Counted from the stretch's first letter, positions 27,431-37,482 are shown. The stretch: DNA of 64,000 bases from Flectobacillus longus (GCF_030056705.1 NZ_JASHIC010000005.1:202251-266250); one strand, 5' to 3'. Numbers and translations: made by a program. Notes: generated by a model from the sequence alone, not told the origin.

Positions 27431-27748
27431 ATTAGATAAATATTAATCTCAAAATGGGTGACGAGCAAATTTTAGCTGTCATGATAATATCCAAGACAAT
27501 TTTTGCAGGAAATAAATATCATTTTCTACGAAATTGGATGAATTTTTGTGTTTAAAACTTATCGTATGAATTAAGGTTTTGATGTATTTCAAAAATGTAT
27601 GCAAAGATACCGTTTACGAAATTATACGAAAAAAATGATTTATACTTGTATCACTAACACATCAGGTATCGTTATTTTCCCAGTTTGAGTTGAACAACTA
27701 AAAGATTATCACTAGTCGCGCAACATTAACTTTAAATAAAATTTACTT

Positions 27749-28393
27749 ATGAAAAAGACATTTGGATTCCTTGCCCTGTTTATGCTTTTAACAATGGTTT
27801 CAAAAGCTCAGTTCTTTACACTCGGTATTAAAGGTGGTGTAAATCTAGCACAATTGAAATTGGGAAATGAGTTGACCATGAATTCTCTTGGCGCAAATTT
27901 TCAACAAAGCTTAGACACAAAAACTGGTTATGTAGGCGGTGTATATATGCGTATTGGTAATAAAGTTTTCATCCAACCTGAATTTTTACTTTCTGCCAAA
28001 GGAGGTAGCTTAAATATCTTGAAGGGGGGAAGCACAGCGGACAAACAGACAGTTGATATTGAGTACACCAATATCGACATTCCTGTATTGCTAGGCTTTA
28101 GAATGGGACCTTTCCGCATCAATGGTGGTCCTTTAGCATCTTTTAATGTGAGCAAAGGAGCTACGTTGAACGAAACGATAAAAGCTTATACTCAAAATGG
28201 AACGGAAGATGCTTTCAAAAAAGCTTCGTATGGTTATCAAGTTGGGGGGGGATTAGACCTCGGATCTCTTTCGCTAGATGTAAGATATGAGGGGAGCCTT
28301 TCGGATGTAACCTCTGCTCAATTTACGAATGACATGAAGTTTACACAAAAAGGTAATTTGTGGCAACTAACTTTAGGTTTGAAGATATTGTAG
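27749..28393 (+). CDS. PorT-like outer membrane beta-barrel protein
   Basis: The 214-residue protein has a signal peptide (cleavage after SKAQ, about residue 20). Alternating amphipathic strands fill the mature part, with the N-terminal FTLGIKGGVNLAQL and a C-terminal strand LWQLTLGLKIL, the pattern of the outer-membrane beta-barrel 2 family. Such small barrels (8-10 strands) are abundant in Bacteroidota and mostly uncharacterised. It is a single gene followed by a strong hairpin terminator that belongs to a dispersed repeat. Confidence 0.75.
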   Translation: MKKTFGFLALFMLLTMVSKAQFFTLGIKGGVNLAQLKLGNELTMNSLGANFQQSLDTKTGYVGGVYMRIGNKVFIQPEFLLSAKGGSLNILKGGSTADKQTVDIEYTNIDIPVLLGFRMGPFRINGGPLASFNVSKGATLNETIKAYTQNGTEDAFKKASYGYQVGGGLDLGSLSLDVRYEGSLSDVTSAQFTNDMKFTQKGNLWQLTLGLKIL

Positions 28394-28436
28394 GTATTTA
28401 GTGGGATTCACAAGGTGAACCATTGTACTGTTTACT

Positions 28437-28580
28437 AAAAAAGGCGTTCGAAAAATTCATTTCGAACGCCTTTTTTGATACTATATTTCAACATGACACC
28501 TCTTTATACGCAAGGCATTGCGTTTCTACTAGTAAAATGTAGATTAAAGATAATCACTCATACACTCAATCACTAAATTG
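28437..28580 (+). repeat. Dispersed terminator-plus-tail repeat, copy 1
   Basis: A 17-bp perfect stem (28437-28453 with 28460-28476) ending in T6 works as the terminator of the barrel gene. About 100 bases then match copy 2 (54669-54830), including a second hairpin ACGCAA-GGCA-TTGCGT (28508-28523), a shared CTACTAGT and an ATAATCACT tail. The remainder of the gap to 28723 shows nothing else. Confidence 0.65.
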
Positions 28581-28723
28581 GTATGACTTATGTTTTTTGA
28601 ACTGTTTGAGATTATTTTTAGAATAATTCAAGAAAGATGGTATTTTTTTGATAATTCATAAACTAAGCTTTTTAGGAATTATGTTCTTTTGTAAAACGAT
28701 TCTCAAAAGACCCAACTTCCATC

Positions 28724-29842
28724 ATGATACAAACTACCTTCAAAAACCTTTTGCAAACAGAGCTCAAAAGCTTAGTTGAGCTAAAACATTCCGAGCGACC
28801 ATGGCACATGCCATTGATTGCAGCTTTTTGTGCTAGTGTAGCTCTTTTTTCGGGTTTGTATCTCGGACAGTTGAGCAATGGACTATTGGTTTGTTTGGGA
28901 GGCCATGTGATTTTGTATATGCCCTCATTGCCCTTAACCAATCGAATGATTACAATGATTGTGTGTTCTTTTGGGATGGTATTGTCGTTTACGGTTGGTA
29001 TTGCCTTTAGTTTTAATCCATGGGTTTCGACTGTTGTTGTAGGTATTTATGCTACGTTGGTACACTGGGTAGTGGGGCATTTTAAATTGAAAGCACCAGG
29101 AAGTTTTTTCTTTTTGTTGATAGCCGTAATGGCTAGTTGTATGCCTTTTGGCTGGAGCGAAATGCCTCAAAAAATAGGTCTGATTGCCATGGGAACAATG
29201 TTGGCGTGTACCATTACTTTTATTTACAGCTTAATACTACTCAATACGCAAAAGATAGTAACACATCCTCCTGTTACGATAGCGATTACCGTTCGCCGTC
29301 AGCGCTATCATAATTTGGTACAATCGATGGTGGTGGGTGGCTTTGTGATTATATCGCTTGGCATAGGGCATTTTTTCGCATTGAAAAACCCTTATTGGGT
29401 TGCTATATCGTGCTTGGCAATTATGCAAGGTATTAGCCGTCGCCATGTGCTACAACGTATTATTCATCGAATTTTAGGAACAACTCTAGGACTTGGTCTT
29501 TGTTGGCTGATATTACATTTTCAACTTCAACCGCTAACCTTGTGCTTGAGTATAGTTACCTTAATGTTCATTATTGAAACCTTAATTGTGCGGAATTATG
29601 TATTGGCAGTGATTTTTATTACACCCATGACCATCTTTTTGACCCAAGTTGCCAATCCTTATTTCAACAATACGGATCTTCTTTTTACTTTTCGATTACT
29701 GGATATTGTTTTGGGGAGTCTGTTAGGAGCCTTGGGCGGTTGGTTGTTGTTTCACAATCAGTTTAAATACCAAACTGCCAAGCAAATACAACGAGTTAAA
29801 TTACTCACCCAAAGACGTCATTCTACCCGAACAACGATTTGA
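28724..29842 (+). CDS. FUSC family membrane protein
   Basis: The 372-residue protein has about ten hydrophobic helices in two bundles (about 30-175 and 195-350) separated by a short basic loop (TITVRRQRYHNLVQ-like). This is the FUSC (fusaric-acid resistance/YccS) transmembrane arrangement, including the PYWVAISCLAIMQG segment in the second bundle. FUSC proteins are linked to export of aromatic acids. The long cytoplasmic domain of YccS is absent. It is monocistronic; substrate unknown. Confidence 0.7.
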   Translation: MIQTTFKNLLQTELKSLVELKHSERPWHMPLIAAFCASVALFSGLYLGQLSNGLLVCLGGHVILYMPSLPLTNRMITMIVCSFGMVLSFTVGIAFSFNPWVSTVVVGIYATLVHWVVGHFKLKAPGSFFFLLIAVMASCMPFGWSEMPQKIGLIAMGTMLACTITFIYSLILLNTQKIVTHPPVTIAITVRRQRYHNLVQSMVVGGFVIISLGIGHFFALKNPYWVAISCLAIMQGISRRHVLQRIIHRILGTTLGLGLCWLILHFQLQPLTLCLSIVTLMFIIETLIVRNYVLAVIFITPMTIFLTQVANPYFNNTDLLFTFRLLDIVLGSLLGALGGWLLFHNQFKYQTAKQIQRVKLLTQRRHSTRTTI

Positions 29843-29899
29843 CATTGTTGAGAAGAAAACGTTATCGGGAACGTTTGCATAAATAATTCAATGGTAATA

Positions 29900-29932
29900 T
29901 TTGGAGAATGCTTTGTGATTAACCTACATTTG
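29900..29932 (+). promoter_or_regulatory. Promoter of the ECF sigma factor gene
   Basis: TTTG at 29900-29903, a 21-base spacer and TACATTTG at 29925-29932 match the Bacteroidota housekeeping promoter. The gene starts at 29968, so the leader is about 30 bases. Confidence 0.6.
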
Positions 29933-29967
29933 AAAGTAGTTTTTTAATATAAAATATTATTTTTCTT

Positions 29968-30555
29968 ATGTACAGACCTCTAAAGGCATCAAGCGATTCC
30001 GAGTTACTATCTCTTTTGATGGAGGATAGTGATGCAGCTTTTGAGGAAATTTACCGTCGATATTTTACCAAATTATATGCTTTGGTAAAGCGCCGTCTTT
30101 GCGATGAACAGCAAACTGAAGATATTATCCATGATTTATTTTTGAATCTTTGGATCAGTCGTCATAAAGCCAACATAGATAATTTACCTAACTACTTAAT
30201 GAAGAGCGTCAAGTATCGTGTGTTAGATGCACTCGACCACGATACCGTACGCCAAAACTTTCTCGATTATCAAGTTTATGTTCCCCAAGAGCATAATTCT
30301 ACAGAAGAAAATATACTCTATTCCGACGCCCTCCGTGTGTATAATGAAAATTTGATGATATTGCCTGAAAAATGCCGAGAGGTATTTGTGTTGAGTCGCG
30401 CGGGATTATCTCAAAAAGAAATTGCCCAAAAACTAGGTATCTCAGAGAATACCGTAGAAAACCACATTGCCAAAGCACTACGACTTTTGAAGTCTGGCAT
30501 GGCCGAATATTTGACACCTAATACCCTGATTCCTATCCTTTTCTTCTTTTTTTGA
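29968..30555 (+). CDS. ECF RNA polymerase sigma factor (SusC/D-linked family)
   Basis: The 195-residue sigma factor has region 2 (DAAFEEIYRRYFTKLY, then TEDIIHDLFLNLW, about 25-70). Region 4 (LPEKCREVFVLS, then LSQKEIAQKLGISENTVENHIAKAL, about 130-175) contains the helix-turn-helix. Bacteroidota use this family to switch on polysaccharide utilisation loci when the cognate FecR anti-sigma senses TonB-dependent uptake. The FecR gene follows 109 bases downstream and susC after that. The target is presumably the susC promoter. The C terminus ends in a phenylalanine run. Strong call. Confidence 0.92.
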   Translation: MYRPLKASSDSELLSLLMEDSDAAFEEIYRRYFTKLYALVKRRLCDEQQTEDIIHDLFLNLWISRHKANIDNLPNYLMKSVKYRVLDALDHDTVRQNFLDYQVYVPQEHNSTEENILYSDALRVYNENLMILPEKCREVFVLSRAGLSQKEIAQKLGISENTVENHIAKALRLLKSGMAEYLTPNTLIPILFFFF

Positions 30556-30663
30556 AAAAACATTAAAAAAAAATCACATTTGAGTAGTGGAAGTCTTTTG
30601 CTGAACCGACTTATAGATGTAAGGAGTTGATAAGACTTTATTGATAATAAACAGTAATAAAAC

Positions 30664-31710
30664 ATGAGCCATCCTGAATTCAAAGATGATGACGATATCA
30701 TCAAGTCGCTCAGAGAAAAATATACTCCTGAAGAAATAGAAAGACTTTTAGATTGGTACAATGCTTTCGACGAAATCGAACCTTTGGAAGAGGATTTACC
30801 TAAGGTCGAAAAGAAAGTATGGGAATCCTTACAAGTTGAACGTGGTATTACTCCTGAAGTAGAGGAGGAAGAAATACAAAGTTCAGTTTGGAAAGATTGG
30901 TGGAAACAAAACTGGTTGATGCTTTCGGCTGCGGCAGCAGTCATTGCTATCATTATTGGTATAGCTACGCAACCACAATCTAAGGGGGATATTGAAAGTT
31001 TGGTTGGAATTCCAAAACTGTCAAAGACAGAAAAAAGCCTTTGGGAAACTGTTACCAATTCGGGAAAAGCCATTCAAGAAGTAGAATTACCTGATGGAAG
31101 TAAGGTTTGGCTAAATCCTTCTACAAGTATTATGTACAAAATTGTCAAAAGCGAATCTACGCGTGAGGTGTACCTAGAAGGAGAAGCCTTTTTTGATGTA
31201 AAACCCAATAAGAACCAACCGTTTCATGTTCGTAACAAAGGACTAAATGTTGTGGTATTGGGTACGAGCTTCAATGTTGTTGCTTCTGCCAACAAGGATA
31301 AATATGAGGTTGCGGTAGTAACTGGAAAAGTAAGGGTGAATTACCAAGAGGAGGAAGATAAAATAAACCAAGTCATTATTACACCTCAGCAACAAGTAGT
31401 GATTCAGAAAGAAGAAAATATCCTTGAAACGCATGACTTTACTGTAGAACAACCAACGCATAAACAAATTTGGGAGCCTATTACCCTAAGTTTTGACGAG
31501 GTGTCTTTAAATAAAGTAATAGCAGAGTTAGAATCTGAATACAAGATTGTGATAAGAACGCCAAATACTGCTATTAGAAAATGTACCTTATTCGGAAATT
31601 TCAACAATCAACGACTTCCTGTAATCATGGACATTATCTGTAGCTCGATTAGTGCTACTTACCAGATTGAAGGCAACGAAATTATCATCTTGGGTGATGG
31701 TTGCCAATAA
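30664..31710 (+). CDS. FecR family anti-sigma factor
   Basis: The 348-residue protein has an acidic cytoplasmic N-terminal part (1-80) and one membrane helix (about 84-102). A periplasmic FecR domain follows (about 130-235, with LPDGSKVWLNPSTS and REVYLEGEAFFDV), then a C-terminal DUF4974 domain (about 280-345, LSFDEVSLNKVIAELE), which contacts the STN domain of the partner SusC-like receptor. It would hold the sigma factor until the receptor signals. The downstream SusC has the matching STN domain, supporting a trans-envelope switch. Strong call. Confidence 0.9.
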   Translation: MSHPEFKDDDDIIKSLREKYTPEEIERLLDWYNAFDEIEPLEEDLPKVEKKVWESLQVERGITPEVEEEEIQSSVWKDWWKQNWLMLSAAAAVIAIIIGIATQPQSKGDIESLVGIPKLSKTEKSLWETVTNSGKAIQEVELPDGSKVWLNPSTSIMYKIVKSESTREVYLEGEAFFDVKPNKNQPFHVRNKGLNVVVLGTSFNVVASANKDKYEVAVVTGKVRVNYQEEEDKINQVIITPQQQVVIQKEENILETHDFTVEQPTHKQIWEPITLSFDEVSLNKVIAELESEYKIVIRTPNTAIRKCTLFGNFNNQRLPVIMDIICSSISATYQIEGNEIIILGDGCQ

Positions 31711-31776
31711 AAGATTAGTATCATAGTCCGTTTTAGCGATTTATTTAAAAGAAAAATCTTGGTGTGATGACCAGCA

Positions 31777-31919
31777 AGAAATTATTTACCAGATGATTTC
31801 TTATTCATACAAAGACTATCGATTAAATAAAGTAGCTACCTATAAAAAAAGGCCTGAAGTGTTACCAGCACTTCAAGCCCGTAAGCCTCCAAGAGCATTT
31901 ACCAGATGCCTTTAGAGGT
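31777..31919 (+). promoter_or_regulatory. susC leader with three hairpins sharing one loop sequence
   Basis: Hairpin 1 pairs 31777-31785 with 31793-31801 (9 bp). Hairpin 2 pairs 31851-31861 with 31869-31879 (10 of 11 pairs). Hairpin 3 pairs 31895-31898 with 31906-31909, and beyond an internal mismatch 31885-31893 with 31911-31919 (with G-U pairs and one more mismatch). All three have the identical seven-base loop TTACCAG (31786-31792, 31862-31868, 31899-31905). No T-run follows any of them, so they are not terminators. They look like repeated landing sites for an RNA-binding protein or an antisense RNA. Confidence 0.6.
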
Positions 31920-31957
31920 ATTGTAGATTTCACAACCAAATCGTACAAAGCAAATTT

Positions 31958-34900
31958 ATGGAAAAACAATTTATTAAGACAACATTTTTCAAAATCATGA
32001 AGATGACTGTCATTCAGTTAGCCATAGCTATTGCCTTTATGGTGGTATCTTATGCAAAAGATGCCAGCGCGCAAGAAGTTTTGGCAAAACCTGTGACTGT
32101 TTCAGTAAAGAACAGCACGATTAAGGGTGTGTTGAAAGAATTAGAGAAAGAATCAGGCGTTTCTTTCATCTTTAGTTCTAAGCAAACACTTACCCAAGCA
32201 AATAACCTGAGCCTTATTGCCAACAATGAAAGCCTGAGAACGGTCCTAAACCGCTTCTTGAATCCTCTCAACATGAGCTATAAAGTGGTGCATAATTCTA
32301 TTGTACTGACTGCTTCGAACGGACTAGAAGAGAAGTCGGGAATGAATACACCCATGCTCGAAACCAGTCTCACAAAAGCCCCAGCCGCCGATCCTGTTAA
32401 AGGAAAAGTCGTGGATTCAGAAACTGGCGACGCTCTTCCAGGAGTTACTGTCAAAGTAAAAGGTACAAATAATGGTGCCACCACCGACTCACAAGGTCGC
32501 TTTAGTATCAATGCGCCTAAAGGTGCCACTTTGGTATTTTCATTTATTGGAATGAAAACCCAAGAGGTGACCATTGAAGGTAAAGGTGAGTTGAGCATTT
32601 CGCTTGCACCTGAAAACAGCATGCTTGCCGAAGTATCAGTAGTAAGCGATGGTTATGGGGTAGTCAAAAAAACAGATAATACTGGTTCAGTGGCATCTAT
32701 GTCATCACGTGACCTTAAAAATATCCCTATCACAAGTGCGGCACAAGCTATGACAGGTCGCATGGCTGGGGTAAGTGTTGTTACAACCGATGGTTCGCCA
32801 GATGCCGATGTCGTAATTCGTGTTCGTGGTGGTGGCTCAATTACTCAAGATAACTCTCCTTTATATGTTGTGGATGGTTTTATCGTAAGTAGCATCAAAG
32901 ATGTACCGCCCTCAGATATTGAAAGTATCAACGTATTGAAAGATGCAGCAGCCACTGCTATTTATGGAGCACAAGCGTCCAACGGGGTTGTTGTTATTAC
33001 GACTAAAAGACCAAAAGCGGGTCGTACAACGGTTTCGTATAATGGTTTTATGCAGTTGAAAACCTTACCTTCTGACCGTGCCTACAAAGTACTTTCTCCT
33101 TACGAATATGTGTTGGTCAATTACGAAAGAGCCAAATTACGTGGTACTACAGACGTAGCCAATATGGAGAAATTCTTTGGTAAATATGGTGACTATGATT
33201 TGTATCAAGGTAAAAAAGGTACAGATTGGCAGAAAGAACTTTTTGGTGCTCCTCGTACAACACAATCTCACAATGTTAGTATTAGCGGCGGTACTGAAAT
33301 GACAACCTTCAGTTTGAGTTTGACCAACAACACAGACCAAGGCTTGTTGACAGGTTCGGGTTATACTCGTAACGTTATCAACTTTAAGTTAAATCAAAAT
33401 ATTAGCAAGAAGTTAAAATTTGATGCTTCGGCTCGTATCACGAACACCGTAATCGACGGAGCTGGTACTTCTGGCTCGGCACAGTTGAACATCAAAGATG
33501 CCGTTCAGACTCGTCCAACCAATGGTATTGCCGATGCTTTGGATATCGATTTGACCACAGCAAGTAGTGACGACGATTTTGCTTCATTCTTATTGGCATT
33601 GGTAAATCCTAAAAAATTAGTAGCACAAGACTGGCGTAAACGTACAACTCAGGACTATGTATTGAATGCAGGTTTGAGTTGGTCAATTGTCAAAGGCTTA
33701 GATTTTAAAACAACATTAACAAGCTCAAAATCGTATGATAAAGTTTTACGTTATTATGGTCCATTAACTAGTGAGTCCTTCAACAACGGTAGTAGTTTGC
33801 CTATTGGTGAAAAAACTAACTATGAAATAAACTCATTGCGTTGGTTGAATACCTTGAATTATCAAATGAAAGGTATGGGAGCTCACAAGCTAGACTTCTT
33901 GTTGGGTCACGAGGTTTATTCAACAGGTGGAAATACCAGTTTCTTACGTGGCGAAGACTTCCGTGCTTCTATTACTCCTGAAGAGCTATTCGCTAATATG
34001 TCGTTTGGTCGTACCGACCGCCAATACACGACTGAAAATACCGACCAAAATCGTGTATCAGGATTTGGACGTATCAATTATCAATTCAAAGACCGCTATT
34101 TAGCAGCTTTGACATTCCGTGCAGATGCTTCAAGTAAATTTAGTGCTGCCAATCGTTTGGGTTTCTTCCCTGCTGTAGCATTAGGATGGAAATTGTCTGA
34201 AACTAAGTTGTTGAAACAAATGCGGGATCTCGATGAATTGAAACTTCGTGTTTCTTATGGTGCAACAGGTAACGACCGTATCGATGCTACGGCTACACAA
34301 TTCTTGTTTGAAGCAACAACTTTAAGAGGACCAGGTTTTGGCAATGTAGATAACGTGTATTATACCCCAACAGGAACTACATTGTATAACCCGAACCTAG
34401 TTTGGGAAACGACCATCAACCAAAACGTAGGTCTTGATTTTGGTTTCTTCAAACAACGTTTGGTTGGTAGTTTGGATTTGTATCATAACAAAACAAGCAA
34501 TTTGTTATTGCAATCTGCGATTCCTTCGAGCTCTGGTTTTACCAAACAATGGAATAACGTAGGTAGTACTTCAAACCGTGGGGTTGAATTATCATTGACA
34601 GGATACATTATTGACAAGCCAGAGGCTTCATTTTCTGTGAACTTAAACTTCGGTATCAATAAGGCTAAGGTAGAAGCATTGGATGGAACTCAGGAGCGTT
34701 TCTTTCAATCTAACTGGGCAAGTACCGACTTACGTGACCAAGATGACTTCTATGTGAAAGTAGGAGGTACCTTGGGAGATGTGTATGGATATGTAGCAGA
34801 TGGTTTCTACAAAATAGATGACTTCTCTGGTTACGATGCTGTAGCCAAAAAATATATCTTGAAAGATGGCGTAACTAACTCGACTGCAATTACAGGGAAT

Positions 34901-35578
34901 ACCTCTATCCGTCCAGGTTTTATGAAGTTGAAAGATACCAACGGTGACGGAGTCGTAAACAGCCTAGATCGTCAGGTAATCGGTAACACTTTACCAAAAG
35001 CACAAGGTGGTTTTGGATTTAATGGTCGTTACAAAAACTTCGATGCTTCTATCTTCTTCAACTGGTCTTATGGTAACAAAATTTATAATACAGGTAAAAT
35101 CCAATACAACCAGTTCCGTCGTGTGACTTATGGTAACTTAACCGATATGATGAGTATCAACAATCGCTTCACGTATTTGGACGTGGATGGAAAATACACA
35201 GGAACACCAGGTGAAATTGTGACTGATTTGGAGCAATTAAGACAACTAAATGCTAATAAGACAATTTGGTCACCTCTTGGCTTGTCTGATGCACAAGCGG
35301 TTATTTCTGACTGGGCACTTGAAGATGGCTCATTCATTCGTTTGAACAACCTAAACATTGGTTACTCTATTCCTAAGCACCTTATTGCAAAGCTTGGTAT
35401 GTCTCAGTTCAGAATTTATTTTACGGGTAATAACCTTTACCTATGGTCGAAATACTCTGGCTATGACCCCGAAGTTAGTACTACCAGAAGTGGTTATTCA
35501 GGTTTGACGCCTGGGGTAGATTATTCTTCATTCCCACGTAGCCGCTCGTACACACTTGGTGTAAATATTACTTTCTAG
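31958..35578 (+). CDS. SusC/RagA-type TonB-dependent receptor with STN signalling domain
   Basis: The 1206-residue outer membrane importer has a signal peptide (about 1-39, ending in SAQ) and an STN domain (about 45-118) that contacts FecR. A carboxypeptidase-regulatory-like beta domain follows (about 150-220, VKGKVVDSETGDALPGVTV-like), then a TonB plug (about 230-345, with the SusC motif DAAATAIYGAQASNGVV) and a beta barrel ending in the aromatic-rich SYTLGVNITF. With the SusD-like protein it forms a lidded channel for oligosaccharides, powered by TonB. The following enzymes make pectin oligomers the likely cargo. Its leader carries the triple hairpin. Strong call; cargo inferred. Confidence 0.94.
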   Translation: MEKQFIKTTFFKIMKMTVIQLAIAIAFMVVSYAKDASAQEVLAKPVTVSVKNSTIKGVLKELEKESGVSFIFSSKQTLTQANNLSLIANNESLRTVLNRFLNPLNMSYKVVHNSIVLTASNGLEEKSGMNTPMLETSLTKAPAADPVKGKVVDSETGDALPGVTVKVKGTNNGATTDSQGRFSINAPKGATLVFSFIGMKTQEVTIEGKGELSISLAPENSMLAEVSVVSDGYGVVKKTDNTGSVASMSSRDLKNIPITSAAQAMTGRMAGVSVVTTDGSPDADVVIRVRGGGSITQDNSPLYVVDGFIVSSIKDVPPSDIESINVLKDAAATAIYGAQASNGVVVITTKRPKAGRTTVSYNGFMQLKTLPSDRAYKVLSPYEYVLVNYERAKLRGTTDVANMEKFFGKYGDYDLYQGKKGTDWQKELFGAPRTTQSHNVSISGGTEMTTFSLSLTNNTDQGLLTGSGYTRNVINFKLNQNISKKLKFDASARITNTVIDGAGTSGSAQLNIKDAVQTRPTNGIADALDIDLTTASSDDDFASFLLALVNPKKLVAQDWRKRTTQDYVLNAGLSWSIVKGLDFKTTLTSSKSYDKVLRYYGPLTSESFNNGSSLPIGEKTNYEINSLRWLNTLNYQMKGMGAHKLDFLLGHEVYSTGGNTSFLRGEDFRASITPEELFANMSFGRTDRQYTTENTDQNRVSGFGRINYQFKDRYLAALTFRADASSKFSAANRLGFFPAVALGWKLSETKLLKQMRDLDELKLRVSYGATGNDRIDATATQFLFEATTLRGPGFGNVDNVYYTPTGTTLYNPNLVWETTINQNVGLDFGFFKQRLVGSLDLYHNKTSNLLLQSAIPSSSGFTKQWNNVGSTSNRGVELSLTGYIIDKPEASFSVNLNFGINKAKVEALDGTQERFFQSNWASTDLRDQDDFYVKVGGTLGDVYGYVADGFYKIDDFSGYDAVAKKYILKDGVTNSTAITGNTSIRPGFMKLKDTNGDGVVNSLDRQVIGNTLPKAQGGFGFNGRYKNFDASIFFNWSYGNKIYNTGKIQYNQFRRVTYGNLTDMMSINNRFTYLDVDGKYTGTPGEIVTDLEQLRQLNANKTIWSPLGLSDAQAVISDWALEDGSFIRLNNLNIGYSIPKHLIAKLGMSQFRIYFTGNNLYLWSKYSGYDPEVSTTRSGYSGLTPGVDYSSFPRSRSYTLGVNITF

Positions 35579-35664
35579 CCTTTGTTAAAAGTTTGAATTG
35601 AACTTTTGGTGTGTTTAACCTAAAAATCAGACTCAAGCCTCGGCAAAAGTCTATTCAATGTATT

Positions 35665-37482
35665 ATGAAAAAGAAACTCCTCATACTCGCAGTGATAGCT
35701 TCTGGTTTTCTAACGTCTTGTAAAGACTTTTTAGAACCAGATTCATTATCAACTTTTGATGTAAACTATATTTATTCAAACCCAGATGATGCCCGTAAAG
35801 GTGTAAATGCTATTTATGAATCATTTGGACAAGATGCGTTTCGTTCTCGCCTTTCAAATAACATGGCGGGAAATACCGACATCGAGCACCAAAGTGGCTG
35901 GAGCAGTACTGCTGACCGTTATCAAATTTGGGATTTGAATGCCCTTGCTACTAATGGCGACCTTCGAATTGTATGGAATGCAGCCTACACTTCGATTCGT
36001 AACTGTAACATTGCTATCGAAGGAATTGAAGCCAGCGATGCGCTAAAATCTACTGACGCGGCTACTTCAAGAAAAATGTACCAGATGCTTGGCGAAGCTT
36101 ATACTATGCGTGCCTATTGGTATAGTATGCTGACTTTGTATTTTGGAGATGTACCCAATGTGCGTCAAGCGCCAAAGGCAGGAAACAACTTTTTCTTACC
36201 CAAAGAAGATCGTAATGTGATTTTGTCACAAGTCATTGATGACCTTATCAAAATCGAGGATAAAATGCTTTGGGCTGATCAAAATAGCTACAGTATTGAA
36301 CAAATCAACCGTGAATATACCATGGGGATGATTGCTCGTTTGGCACTTCAGCGTGGAGGGTATTACCTGACACCTGCCATGCAAATGGAGCGCAAGTCTG
36401 ACTATTTGGATTATTACAAAATTGCGAAGACCTATACCGAAAAATTGATTTCGCTAAAAGACCGTGCTTTGCCGACGGATTTCAAACAGGTATTTTTAAA
36501 CGAATCAAAATTTGTGACTCCTTCCAACAGTGATGTATTATTTGAAGTACCATTTGCCATTGGTAACGGTGATGTAGGTTGGAATATCGGTATTACCGTA
36601 GAAGGTGGTACAACGGCAGCTCACAGCTATGGTTCGGGTAATAACTATATGGCAATACCTCCAACGTATTATTTCTCATTCGATACTTTGGACGTTCGTC
36701 GTGATGTAACCTGTGCTCTTTACAAAATCAATACCAGTGCACAAGCTGTGTTTGTTACCAACTCTATGAACATTGCACAAGGCAAATGGAGTCGTTGGTT
36801 TTTGGACAAAGCTCCTGGTGCTTCTACTGCAAAAGGTACTGGTATCAACTGGCCAATGATGCGTTATTCGGATGTATTATTGATGTTGGCAGAGGCTGAA
36901 AATGAATTGAACGGTCCAACCGAAATTGCACAAAGTGCTCTAAAACGTGTCCGTCAGCGTGCGTTTACTTCTACTTATTGGCCAACCAAAGTAGACGATT
37001 ATATTAAGTCAATATCAACTTCAAAGCAAAGTTTCTTTAATGCCATTGTGGACGAGCGAGGCTGGGAGTTTGGCGGTGAAATGATTCGTAAATATGAATT
37101 GATTCGCTGGAACTTGTATGCACCAAAAATGAAACAAATGGTAGAAGATTTGAAACTCATGGCTGATGCTGCTCAGACGGGTACGGGTAAATTTTCTGAA
37201 TTACCAGATTATATGTACTGGAAACGTGATGCAAGTGGAACGTTCAAATTGTTGAACCCAAGCCGTAAATATGTAGGTACTCCAGATGCAACTTGGACAC
37301 GTGTATCGTTCTTGGCAAGTTTGAAACCGACTCCTACAACCTATGCTGACTGGATTATCAAAGATTGGGAGAAATACTACAATGGACCAGTAGCAGGTGT
37401 ATCTCGTTATATTTTCCCTATTCCTGCCGAAGCTATCACAAACAGTCAAGGCAAATTGGCAAATGATGGATACGGATTCTAG
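35665..37482 (+). CDS. SusD/RagB-type outer membrane glycan-binding lipoprotein
   Basis: The 605-residue lipoprotein (lipobox LTSC, about Cys19) has the helical TPR-like SusD fold: YIYSNPDDARKGVNAIYESF near the start, MRAYWYSMLTLYFGDVPNV in the middle, and the C-terminal RYSDVLLMLAEAENEL and WEFGGEMIRKYELIRWN. It caps the SusC barrel at the surface and binds the glycan. I chose the ATG at 35665 because it gives a normal lipoprotein signal; the frame is open upstream to 35611. The gap from susC is 86 bases. Strong call. Confidence 0.93.
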   Translation: MKKKLLILAVIASGFLTSCKDFLEPDSLSTFDVNYIYSNPDDARKGVNAIYESFGQDAFRSRLSNNMAGNTDIEHQSGWSSTADRYQIWDLNALATNGDLRIVWNAAYTSIRNCNIAIEGIEASDALKSTDAATSRKMYQMLGEAYTMRAYWYSMLTLYFGDVPNVRQAPKAGNNFFLPKEDRNVILSQVIDDLIKIEDKMLWADQNSYSIEQINREYTMGMIARLALQRGGYYLTPAMQMERKSDYLDYYKIAKTYTEKLISLKDRALPTDFKQVFLNESKFVTPSNSDVLFEVPFAIGNGDVGWNIGITVEGGTTAAHSYGSGNNYMAIPPTYYFSFDTLDVRRDVTCALYKINTSAQAVFVTNSMNIAQGKWSRWFLDKAPGASTAKGTGINWPMMRYSDVLLMLAEAENELNGPTEIAQSALKRVRQRAFTSTYWPTKVDDYIKSISTSKQSFFNAIVDERGWEFGGEMIRKYELIRWNLYAPKMKQMVEDLKLMADAAQTGTGKFSELPDYMYWKRDASGTFKLLNPSRKYVGTPDATWTRVSFLASLKPTPTTYADWIIKDWEKYYNGPVAGVSRYIFPIPAEAITNSQGKLANDGYGF

